Positions 11,495-22,086 of a stretch of DNA of 64,000 bases are shown here, piece by piece (the stretch's first letter is position 1; every line of letters begins with the position of its first letter). The stretch is from Lichina pygmaea (Eukaryota; Ascomycota; Lichinomycetes; Lichinales; Lichinaceae): positions 1,426,001 through 1,490,000 of the forward strand of contig OY730171.1 in NCBI GenBank assembly GCA_963422465.1. The letters are read 5' to 3'. Under the pieces are notes generated by a model, which was not told where the DNA came from, ran no database searches, and saw nothing but the letters and a program-made list of their open reading frames with translations. The translations under genes were made by a program, and so were the position numbers.

Positions 11495-11934
11495 CGAGAT
11501 GGAATCTCGAGATCCGTATCTGCCGTGCGGCCGGTCCGGATATCAAGACGTAAAGATGGCACGACGGGTGCGTCTAGACCGGACGTGCCGCCGTCCGCTT
11601 ATCCTCCAAAGTCGACCAGCCTATGCTGTGGAGCTCTTGATCAACCCCCATGGCCGCGAAGAGATTGGGCTGGACAAACGGATCGATCGATTGATTATCC
11701 AACTTATTGGGGGGGGGCCGCCTTTTTTAATTACATGCATAGTAAACAGAACAAGGGGCGATGTCGCAGCGACCGCGACCGAGCCCACAATCAATGTTGA
11801 AGAGAAGGACCCCGCCGGACCCACGGCACAGGGGTGATGCTTGGACGAACCGGGGAAGGGGAATGGCCCACCAATTACCCTGTATCGATACGTAGAGAGA
11901 AAGAGGCCGTCAACGGCGCAAAGCAAACCAACTT

Positions 11935-12592
11935 TTGAGCCGTCCCTGCCACGACCAGCATGGGTCCCATGCGGTCGTAGGGTCCCAGCATCGCCATGGA
12001 AGGGGTGCGGCGTGATGCCCGAATGTGACCAGAGCACAATTCGAAAGACGATGCAAGACACGATGCAAGACATGATGCAAAGCACAACACAAACGAGAGG
12101 GTGAGAAGAGAAGTTTTGGCCGTCCCTGTCACGACCAGGATGGATCCGATGCGACGGTTGGTAGGATCCCAACATCGCCATGGAAGGGGTGCGGCACAAT
12201 GTCCAAATGCGACCAAAGCACGATCTAAAACAGGATGCGACGCACAACACGAACAAGAGGCTGAGAAGAGCACTTTTGGCCGTCTCTGCCATGACCAGCA
12301 CGGGTCCGATATGACGGTTGGTAGGATCCCCAGCATCGCCATGGAAGGGGTGCGGCACATGTGTAAATGCGATCAGAACACGATTGAAAGCACGATTAAG
12401 AGCACGAGACAGAGGAGAGGGTTAGAATCAATTTTTTTTTTCTTTCGCCGCCCTTGCCGTGACGAGCATGGATCCCATGCAATCGTAGGGTCCCGGCGTG
12501 GCCACGGAGGGGGTGCGGCATGTACCGTATGTATATGTGACCAAAACACGACGCGAAGCACGGCGCAGAGAAGGGGGTGAGACGGAGTGGAG
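11935..12592. repeat. Four tandem copies of a ~160-bp repeat
   Basis: Four diverged copies follow head to tail. Each has the order GCCGTCCCTGCCACGACCAG-like start, an imperfect GGRTCC...GGRTCC inverted pair, a core GCATCGCCATGGAAGGGG followed by TGCGGC, then a GCACGA-rich stretch ending in GAGAGGGTGAGAAG. The cores lie near 11990, 12172, 12328 and 12495 (the last reads GCGTGGCCACGGAGGGGG), so spacing is about 156-182 bp. The core and flanking stem are better kept than the rest. Confidence 0.85.
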
Positions 12593-12651
12593 GTCGGTCG
12601 GGAGAGCACCGCCATCGAAGGTCTCGGCGGGTCTGACCTGACATGGGTTGG

Positions 12652-12687
<36 letters not shown>

Positions 12688-12963
12688 GGCCGAATCGTGT
12701 CCGGAGCCAAGACCGGCGAACGGAGACGCGTGTATCTTCTCCTTCGCGGCCGGCGTCGGATCGGGGCCGGAGTGAGTGGCCTGGCCCCGGAGCGAGCCCT
12801 TCCCGCGGCGGATGCTCGAGGCTCTGCGATGTAAAACGAACGCCGTCGTTCCCAAGGTCGTCATGATGTAAACGAACGTCGTTGTCTCAAAGGGGGGGGG
12901 GGGGGGGTCGTGACGGCCTCTCGAGGTCGTCGTCGCGGTCGAGTGCGGAGCGCACGAGAGGAT

Positions 12964-12965
<2 letters not shown>

Positions 12966-13002
<37 letters not shown>
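12966..13002. repeat. (GA)n microsatellite
   Basis: An almost pure GA dinucleotide run of about 36 bases ending some ten bases downstream of the Msn2-like stop codon; probably in its 3' UTR. Confidence 0.9.
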
Positions 13003-13004
<2 letters not shown>

Positions 13005-13012
13005 CGAGACGG

Positions 13013-14525
13013 CTAGCCGGACCTTCTCCTCTTCGAGCGCGGGCCGTTGTGCTCGGCGGCGTGCGGCGGGCTCACGTCGTCGCTGCTGTTCCCGACGCGG
13101 ACCGACGACCGGTCGCTCGCGGACGAGGTGTTGCCGAGGGCGCTGGCCACCTGCTCGTAGAGGATGCTGCCGAGCCGGGCGGTCTCGTCCGCGGCGTCGA
13201 GCGGTGCCCCGACGGCCAGGTCCGGGGGCGGGTCGGCGAGCGGGTCGGCGGGCAGGCCGGCGCCGCCGGCGCCGGCGCCGACGTTCAGGACGACCGAGCC
13301 CGAGCCGTGGGTGCGAGTGTGCTGGTTCAGGTTGTCGTGGCGCGAGAACTCCTTGCCGCACTGCGGGCACTTGAACGGCTTCTCCTCCGTGTGGAGCGAG
13401 CGATGATGGCGCTTCAGGTGCTCCTGGCGACGGAAACGGTGGCCGCAGACTTCGCACCAGAACTGCTTGCTCGGATCGTCGTTCAGCGACTGCTTGCGGC
13501 CACGGCGGTTGGCGGGCGTAGGCCGCGCGGGCCGGGCGCCGTCCGACGACGAGTTCCCGGGCTTGGGTCGGAACGAGAGTGGGTTCCGGACGTCGGTGGC
13601 GGCGGCGGGTCCGGCGGCGGCGGGTCCGGCGGCGTCGGTGCCGGTCGCGTTTGCGTTCCCGGCGAAGGCGTTGTCGGCCTTGCGTTTGACCCTGACCTTG
13701 GTCTTGGTCTTGGCTTTGGAGTCGGAGGTGGCCTCTCCCTCGTTGTCGGAACGGTCGGCGTCCGACGGCGCCGCCACGACCGACGGCGCCGCGGCGGGAC
13801 CGGTCGCCGTCATGGGGTTCGAGTCGAGCGAGCCGTGCAGGCCGTGCCAAGCGCGTTGCGACGAGGCCGACACCGGAGGCGTCGGCATGCCGTTGGGATC
13901 GAGGGCCAGGGGGGGATAGAGGATGTTCAGGCCGTCCTCGCGCAGGAAATTGCTCTCGTCCTCTTCGAGGACGGGGTTGTAGTTCAGGTCGTAGACGGGG
14001 AAGTCGAGGGGCTGGCCTAGGAGGTCACGATGGCCTGCGTGCTCGAAGGCGGAGGTCGTCCCGGTCGTCGCCGTCGTCGCGACCGGCACGTTGGCGTCCG
14101 CGTTCGTGGTGGGGACGAAGTTGACCGGACCGCGGTTCGTATCGTCTTCCGAGTCGAGATCGGAGAATGCTCGAAAGGAGGGCGGAGCCAGGGGTTGGGC
14201 CGGCTCGGCCGCGGCGGCAAATTCCGAGCCGCTCAGGCCACTCGGATAAGGATCGACGTCGTCGGTGGCTGTCGTGGCTGTGGTGGCGGTGGTGGCGGTG
14301 GTGGCGGTGGTGGCGGTGCCCAAGGCGTCCGTGGCGGTGCTGGCCATGGCGCCGAATCGATGGCCGTCCAGGACCATGGACCTATAAAGCTCGTCGTCGG
14401 CGCAGAGCGTCGGCATCTGCAGCGTCGTCGCCATGTCGAGGTAGGAGAGCGCGGCCGTGGCATCGGGCCCGGGCCCGGGCCCGGGCCTCGCCTGGTGCTG
14501 CGTGAGGCCCGACGGCCGGGCCTCC

Positions 14526-14556
<31 letters not shown>

Positions 14557-15467
14557 CGGAACTCGAGCGGTCCGGGATGGCGGCGAGCACGTGGGGCGTC
14601 TGGCTGGCCGTCCGATCGGGAATTCGAACGGGCGTCCGGTCGGCGATTCCATCGAGCATCTGGGTTCGCATCCGGGTCGGTATCTGGGTAAGCATCCGGC
14701 GAGCCGCGGTCGAGTACTCAGCGGCGTCCACTGACACGCATCCATTTTCAGTCAGACGGATCGAGGAGCGTGCACGAGACGGGCGACGACGGGGCCTCGG
14801 CCTCGTGCGAGCATCAACACTTACGCGGAGTCATCGGGGGAGAACACGGCCAATGTGCGGTGGGGTCGACGCGGGGCCAGTCTTCCACGATGCAAGGCTC
14901 GGCTCGCTCCCCCCCCCGATCCTGCGCGCCGGCCCACGCTGGCGTGGCCGGGACCGGGACCGGGACCGGGACCGGGACCGGGACGGGGACGGGGACACGT
15001 CCGGCGGTCGGGGTCGAGAAAACCTCATGGCTTGGCCGACGCGAGCCCGACCGCGACGGGGAAGCCGGATACAGGTCGAGCGGCGCGATCGGGCTCGGGG
15101 CAGCGAGCGTCGACCGCCCGAGCGGGGTGTGGTCGTAGGTGAAGTGCGTCGGCATGCGGCGTGGGTCGGCAAGGTCGAGCTGCGGCGGCGAAAATCGCAC
15201 CGGCGTCTGGTGAGTCGAGGCCTGGAGAAGCGGCGGAGACTGGGCGGGAGCTGGACCATGCGACGCCGTGGAGCCGGCTCGAGGCTGCGACGGGGGCTGG
15301 TGGAACATCGCCGTCTGCCGCTCCTGCATCTCGGTCGTGCTGGGCATGGGCGGCGGCGTCAACGTCGTCAGACGAGGGTTGGGCGAGAAATAGCCTTGCT
15401 GACGGTCGTCGGGATCGGGGCCGGCGGGGCGATAGTACATGAAGTTCGGCGGAGGCAAGCGCTCCAT
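13013..15467 (-). CDS. msn2: Msn2/Seb1-type C2H2 stress transcription factor
   Basis: Predicted nuclear regulator of the general stress response; family members bind the AGGGG stress element. Exons: 15467-14825 and 14730-13013, joined by a 94-nt intron with donor GTAAGT, branch CTGACTG and acceptor CAG. Product 786 aa. The two C2H2 fingers lie at about residues 640-661 (CEVC...H-x4-H) and 669-689 (CPQC...H-x3-H), preceded by SLNDDPSK and with the RRQEHLKRH helix and RTHGSG end typical of the family. The N-terminus (YYRP...[10 protein letters not shown]...PPMTP) also fits Msn2/Seb1 homologues, which supports the first exon and the start chosen. A Lys/Arg-rich nuclear localisation candidate ends the protein (RSKRRR). 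Several simple repeats are translated: about eight Val-Pro pairs, Ala-Thr pairs and an (ATT)n run. Confidence 0.85.
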
Positions 15468-17738
15468 CGAGGCGGCGTCGTCCGTACGCCGGGAGCGGAC
15501 CGGGACGACGAGGATCCTGCCATCGACGACGGAGAACGGAAGATGAGCGCCACGTCCGAATGTCGCACCGCACTCCTTGGGCCGGTTGCAGACTCACCTG
15601 GTCGGCAAGAGACCTTCGCGAGGGACGGCCGGATCGAGCAAAGTGTTGCGAGGAACGAAAGAATCGAGCGGAAGGTCGAGCGGTGTCGGATCGAAGCGTT
15701 GCGAGGAACGAAGAGAATCGGCAGAAAGTCGAGGGGCGTCTGGCTTTTATGTGCTGTTTCGAATGTTTCCGTCGCGGACGTGCGGATGTGCGAGTGTGCG
15801 GGCGTGCGAGCATCGGCCGGAGGAGAGAAAAGCTTGCCGGTGCCTCTTCCGTCGACCCCGCTCCGAAGCCGAGGGGGTTTGGCCTGTGGAAGAGGCTAAT
15901 TGTTCGCGGAAAGCCTCTCGTCCGTAAGGACTTGGGTCGAGCGACTCAAGATGGAGATTCGCGACGAGGGGACATGGCCCAAGTACAATCGATAAGGATC
16001 CGAAGCCGGAAACAGAAGAGGGGAGTTTGCGAGAGAGCCTCACAAGCTCGAGTGGGGAAGAGGAGCTTGTGAACGATCGGACGGCGACATTAAAGGAGTT
16101 AAAGTTGTGACGATGACGAACAAGAGCGATTGAAAGCCGAGGCCCGAGCGAGAGCGAGAGCGAGCCGTCGTCAGGTGAAAGCGAGGCGAACTCCAGCAGC
16201 CGTGGTCGAGTGCGAGGAGAAGAACCAAGAGCAGAAAGAAGGTCGAGAGGGCGTCGACCGGGGCGCGAGAGAAGGAGAGGAAGAGAGTGTGCGACCGCGG
16301 TCGTGGACGAGGGAAAGAAGACGTGACGACGGAAGTAAAAGCAGAGGAGAGTTCGACGGACGGAAGGAGAGACGGAAGAAGAGACGGAAGAAGAGGAGAA
16401 GAGAAGGCGAGCAGCAGTGGATGCCGAGGGCGGAAAAGCCGAAGGTCGAGGACGGCCGTGAGCTCGGCCATCGATCGGTACGGAGTACGCTGTCGATAAC
16501 CTAAAAATAGAGGGGGCGGCGCAGCGACCCGGCGTGCCGGGAGGCGATCTAGCCGGGCTCGGCTTAGAGGCTTATCGATACGCGGCTTAGTCATCGCTCG
16601 GCAGACGCCGTCGCCTGCGGAGTGGCTCGTGGCGCGAAGCGAGCAAGGGTCTTCGTCGAGGGCTCGACGAGGATTCTTCGCGGTGGCCTGCCTCGCCGTC
16701 GCCACGGCGGCGGCGTCGCGTCGGACGTCGATTCGTCGACAGAGTCTGGCCAGACCCAGAAAGATTGCGGACGGTACGTGACTCTGCAACAATCATGTGG
16801 GATCAAGTGTGACTGTCGTGCCGAGTCTTACACGGTAGCGCCAAAGGGAAGGTAGACCAGAGATAAGAGATGTTGGTGCATATCGCAGAACGGACTCATC
16901 TTCACGTGAGAGTATCATACTCAAAACAAGCCAGCCAAGAAAATAGTAGGGATGACCTCCTTCTTGGGAGCCTGCTTCCACCCCACACATGCGACTAGAA
17001 TTCCCCGCGACTGAGCGCGCCGTCTCTGGTCTTCTCTTACCAGGGCACCCTGTAGGCATTCCTACAACCTATTGCTTCCGAGACTGCACATGTGAGATCA
17101 CCAGACCAGCTTCCACGGCTCATCAGCACTTGCTTCGACGATACCGTACCCCGACAGGCTGAACTGTCAAGTCGCGAAATAAGTCCGGCCACGTACGTAC
17201 CTGCACGTGCTACGCCACCGTGCCTTGTACCTGCATTGGCTCAACGGTACATACGTACCTTACGTAGATGGCAAAAAAATCCTTCCACCGCCGAGACCCT
17301 GTACCTGACTAGCAAGCGAGCTACTGCAAGGTACAGGCCGCGACGCACGCCCGAGTCAGGCTCCACCCGTCCTCGCTTCGGCTCGAGCTCGCCGCCGGTC
17401 GACGGTCGAGCCCAACGCTTACCGTAGCGGGGCCCGTCCGCCGCCGACCGGACTCGGCTAGTCCGCCTCTGGACTCGACCGCGCCCAGCAGCGGCCCGAT
17501 GACTAAGCAGAGCCGGCCTGTCGGTCGTGATCGACCGGTCCATCACCTGGACCTTCTCGGCTGTTCTCGGTGACGATCACCTACCGAACCGCGCGGCCGG
17601 CCTTATCGTCGCGCTGGCTGTACGGTACGGTCGAAAGTGCCGAGAGAGATACAATCGCTATCTGGCCGGTCGAGTCCTCCAATGGCGATCGGGGACGCCG
17701 CGGCCGGCGTCCTGTCGGGGCGCTCGCTAGCGTGGTAC

Positions 17739-17800
17739 GGGGCGTTGTGCCGGGCGTTGTGCCGGGCGTTGTGCCGGGCGTTATGCCGGGCGTTGTGTGA
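17739..17800. repeat. 12-bp minisatellite
   Basis: About five copies of a 12-bp unit CGGGCGTTGTGC with one or two changes in the last copies. Confidence 0.85.
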
Positions 17801-18641
17801 CGGAGTCGTGGCGGCAGGTGAACTCGGAATCGGAAAACGCCGTCTCGGCCGTTGCCGTCGACGATCTGCCGCCAGAAGTCTCTCCGTCACATCACTTTTG
17901 TGCGTCGCTACGGGGCCTGCTGGGCTCGCTTCGCGCCGCGAATCGCACGCCTGAACCTCACGGCCCGCTGCTCGGTCGGATCCAAAGTCGTCGCCGTAGG
18001 CGCTCAAGCCCCTCCCGACTGGCTTTGAACGGTGCTGTTGCGAGTCGCTGCCGGTGCAGTGTTTCATAAGTGATGATTCACATCGTGTATCGGCCCGCGC
18101 CCGATCCTCGTGGATTGCCTCCCCGTAGCCTCGAAGGAGACTTCTTCGTCGCTACCTCGACGAAAGTCCTGCGACTGAGATTCCGTCACATGTCAACGGG
18201 CCGCAAGACCCCGCAACGGACCGATTGAGGGTCAACGGGCCTTTACGATCACGTACGACTACGGTACGTACATACGCAACTCTGTACCCATACATCCGTC
18301 AAACTGCTCGGCCGGCTTCTCCTCATCCCACCTCACGAGACTCCCTGTGGGTATCCTGTCGCGCCATCACACGTGATCACAGAAGAAAGTAAGTCGCATC
18401 TGATCGTCGAGATACGCAGAGCCCCAGAGCACGTGATCGGCCGACGCGCACGTGACTGCGCGCATTACGGTCGTCGAAGCCGGCCGCAGAAGGTCAGGTG
18501 ACGTAGCCCGCAGAAATAGCAATTTCTCGGCTGGTAGCCTCCACTCAAATCTCGCCGGGAGCTGCTTGATTTTCAAAAGTAAAGATCTACAGCAGAAGCC
18601 CTTTTTTCTATTTGCAGACCAACCTCGCACGGCGTGCAGGA

Positions 18642-18699
18642 AGTACTTCCGTACTCCGTACTTCCGTACTCCGTACTTCCGTACTCCGTACTCCGTACC
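18642..18699. repeat. (TACTCCG/TACTTCCG)n tandem repeat
   Basis: Alternating TACTTCCG and TACTCCG units, about seven in all. The same motif occurs singly through the intergenic DNA of this window. Confidence 0.85.
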
Positions 18700-21065
18700 G
18701 AGACTTGAATCTCTCATCATCCTAGTTTTCGATCGGATCACCGGCCAGGATCGAGGCTACGGAAGAGCGACCGGGCATATGACCGGCACTACGTCCGTCA
18801 GCCAGCCTCTTGCTTACGATGGCCGGGAGCCGAGAGGTGTAGCGACGCAGATACGGCGTCCTTCGTCCCGGGACTCGCATCCACGCTTACCACATTGGGC
18901 CCAGACCGACTCTGGGTGGCGCCGACTAAGGCAGGTACAGACGTTCACGGGACAAGAGTTGTCGTGTGACAGCTGCGAGCTGCTCCTGACGTGCGGTTCA
19001 CGCACCAGGCCAATTCTTCCTTGCGATATTGCGCCAGGATGCGCCCCCTCCGTCCCGGACCGCGGACGCACCGTGCTGCTGCAGCGGACTGCACCGTGAT
19101 GCCGCTTTCAGCTGGACTCGTAGCATCGCTGTCTCACGCGCACGTTGCGTCGGTCGGGAGAGGACGTGGCATCGTCGCGCCAGACCCCTTCTGGACGTGG
19201 GAACTCGGGCTCCCAGAGTCGAAGCCGGGAATCTCTTGCTGTCGCGAGAAGGAAAGAAAGGCCGGAGGGAAGGACTCTGCGATCCGGGCGAAAGAGCCAA
19301 AGGATCCGTCTGCCCTTCCGACTTTCCTGGTTCGGACCTCGAATCTGAGTTCTGTCGGCGTCGTCCGAGCATCGAGGAAAACAGCCACTAGGCCCCGCCC
19401 GTCGGAACCGATTGGCGTCGCCGCCGGAGGCTAACGGGGCACGGGCTCCCCACATTCGCGGCCCAGTCGGGAGGGATGGCCGCTACTCGTCGCTAGCCTG
19501 GGGTGCCTGGCCGACCACGGTCGCCTCGCCCAGCTGTGGCAATTCCGATCGTCGTCTTTGAGCCGTCCACAACGCTGCGGTGGCCGCGACTGGATTTCTG
19601 CCGCTCTTCCTGGTTGGCGCCACAAAGCCACCTGGATAGGCCAAGCCGAGAAACTCGGCAGCAGCTTTCAATGCGCGGGCCGGAGTCTTTGCTCACCTCA
19701 GCGGTGGCATGCCCATTGTCTTGCTCTCCTTTCTTTTCCTGCCGTTTCTTCTCTTCTCAATCTCGCGTCGTTGGTCTGCACCACGCCGGAACGACGCTAC
19801 GTACGTATCCATCTACCAAGCGAAGTCGTTCAGCTGGCCCTTTCCGCTTGATCATCCTCGTGGAGGAAAGAGAGCAGGCCACTGCTCCATGTTGCAGCCT
19901 TTTCTTTCTTGTCTCGTTCCTTTTTCCTACAACCAGGTCTTCTGCCTCGGCTGGGTCCTCTAAACCAACCCGACCTTGCAGCACAACCTGGAGCTGCAAC
20001 CGCCATCCGAATGTCGTCACCGGACTTGCGGAAGAAGCGCACGAGTGCCACCGAGTGGAAGTCGATGACGAAAGTGGATGGGAGTGACAACAAGGACCCA
20101 CAGCAGCCTGGATCCACGCTCCAAGGCTGTCGTCTACCGTGATACTCCTTCCGGACAGCCGTGGTACTATAGAGATATAGCCACCAATCATGCTGAACGG
20201 CCAAGGTCCAGTCTCTACAAGTGTCGAACAAGGCCAGACCCAAGTGGATCCATGTTGAAGCCCACCGCCTTCCTACACATAAGGAAAAGCCGATTGACCA
20301 TCCCCCTGGGGTTCTAACAATCTATAGAGAGTCTCCAGCTCCTGCGCCGCATCACCCTATCGGCCCATCTCTCTTTCTTCCTCGGGCCGGTAGGCGCTTG
20401 CCTCGACAAGTCCTGATGAGTTATGCTCACTGCTCGTACGGTGTGCAGCTCCGTATCGAGTCAGACCAATCCATACGTAATCAGCAGGAGGCATGAAGCA
20501 GCCCTCCCCCAGGAGACAGAGCTACTTTTGGATCTTCCTACAGAGCTTTGGCCCTCTGGCCGTTCAGCCCTGTCAGCCGTGATTAACTTTGTACAATTGT
20601 CCCCCCGGAGTGGGATACCCCCAGTAACCTCTTTGTCGTCTCTTTTCCTTGTCATTCGAAGAACAATGACACATCCCCCCCCCCCCCCCCCCTTGGCACA
20701 ACTACCAAGGCGTCGGCCATATCGAGAAGAGGAGGAGAAGTCTGATCTATCGACGCCCTCGAGGGGGCTCAGAGAGCTATATGGCCCGGGCCGACTAAAC
20801 CACCTCCACCGACTTAAGCTACAGTAGCTGGTCTGCGGCCTACCTGGCCTGCACCCTTCCAACCCCCCCCAAAAAAATAAAAAAATAAAAAAAATCTCAT
20901 GCTCTCACCACACCGCTGGGGAACCCTCTCCTGTCGATCCGTCCTAAACCACCTTCTCCGTCAGCTACGGTCCATCTTCACGGCCGGCCGGAGGAATCGG
21001 AAACCGCGAATCCTTCGTGCCCTGGACGACAACATTCGGGGAATACGTAACTCCATTCTTTCTCC

Positions 21066-21314
21066 CCCCCCCCCCATCTCTTCTATTTCTGTCTGTTTGC
21101 TACCCTCGCGCGAGAGAGAGGCTGTCGAGCAAAGGAAAAAAATGGTTGGCGTGATCGGATGGGTATGCCAACCCCCCTCCCCCCCCCTTTTTTTTTCGAT
21201 GTTGAAGCAACTCAGTCAACTGGGTCAACTAAGGAGGTACTGTAAGTCGCCATTGTGATCAGATGGTATGTCAGGCCTCCCCCCCCCCCCCCCCCCCCCC
21301 CTTTTTTTTTTTTT
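21066..21314. repeat. Cluster of C tracts, two followed by T tracts
   Basis: Three long C runs occur within 250 bases (near 21066, 21175-21190 and 21279-21301). The second and third are followed directly by T runs of ten or more. The longest C run is about 23 bases. Confidence 0.85.
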
Positions 21315-21412
21315 ATATAGAAAGAAAGTCCGAGCGTGATCTTGATGACTGGTACTCACTTGCTCGCATGACTGCTAAGTAGAATATCCGACTCTTCGAG
21401 GACAGGAGGGAG

Positions 21413-21524
21413 AGATGGGATGGATGGATGGGATGGAGAGATGGAATGGATGGATGGGATGGAGAGATGGGATGGAGAGATGGGATGGAGAGATGGGATG
21501 GAGAGATGGAGAGATGGAGAGCGT
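21413..21524. repeat. GATGG-based minisatellite
   Basis: Higher-order tandem repeat built from GATGG and GAGA units, with a recurring GGGATGGAGAGAT block of about 13 bp. Confidence 0.85.
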
Positions 21525-21671
21525 GGTCGGATTACTCACTGTTACGCCGACAGGACTTCTGTTCGCTCATGTTGCGAATCGAAATACAACATCGAGTCGT
21601 ACTACGGCCGTTACTGCAAGGTACTTGCAGTCTGTACGTCTGTACAGGTACAGTACGCACTACTTGTCGTA

Positions 21672-21736
21672 TGACTATCCCGGTCTACGACTATCCTCGT
21701 CTACGATTACCCCGGTCTACGACTACCCCGGTCCAC
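21672..21736. repeat. 16-bp tandem repeat, four copies
   Basis: Four copies of GACTAYCCCGGTCTAC with small changes, close upstream of the aminopeptidase 3' end. Confidence 0.8.
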
Positions 21737-22086
21737 GACGCACTACCGCACTGACCATCAAGTTCTCTCGCTATAAAACAGCAAGAGAAGAAGTCGATCC
21801 CGAGAGGTGATCGTGGGACAAAGAAGTAAGCAAGTCGACCAGATCATACCCGTTCTACTGATACCTTCTTCGCTGTCTAGAGCCAACCTTTCCGACAACC
21901 GCACTCGATTGTGCATGAGTAAGGACGGGCAAGGGGCCAGGCCAAGCCAAGCCAGGTAGCAAGACAGGAATAGCAAAAGAATGCAAGGATGAAAAGGCAG
22001 GAAGAGATGCGTAGAACGAAGGACGGCGACATGTGCTGCTATGCCTGGGCCAATCTACAGCCTCCTCCCACGTCGTCCCTCGGTAT

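Larger units (their letters stand above)
11495..13012. other. Intergenic between DPH6 and the Msn2-like gene
   Basis: No gene is supported. It contains the DPH6 promoter side, the four-copy tandem repeat at 11935-12592, a (GCTGTT)n/(CTG)n-like repeat near 12648-12690, a 16-base G tract at 12892-12907 and a (GA)n run at 12966-13002 just downstream of the Msn2-like stop codon. Open frames here come from the repeats and high GC. Confidence 0.6.
15468..22086. other. 6.6-kb stretch without a supported gene
   Basis: Many frames stay open because GC is high, but none shows a recognisable domain, consistent codon bias or convincing exon structure. The first ~1.3 kb upstream of the Msn2-like start is purine/pyrimidine-asymmetric and may be a long 5' leader, as is common for this factor. 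The rest contains minisatellites (17739, 18642, 21413, 21672), an A-rich (AAAAAAT)n-like run at 20870-20895, and C tracts followed by T tracts at 20675 and 21066-21314. Confidence 0.55.

Noticed and set aside
12600-12866. Short open frames with Val-Ala or Leu runs
   Set aside because: They only translate a (GCTGTT)n-type repeat.
16040-16792. A 250-codon minus-strand frame upstream of the Msn2-like gene
   Set aside because: No domain or codon bias; more likely part of a long 5' leader or promoter.
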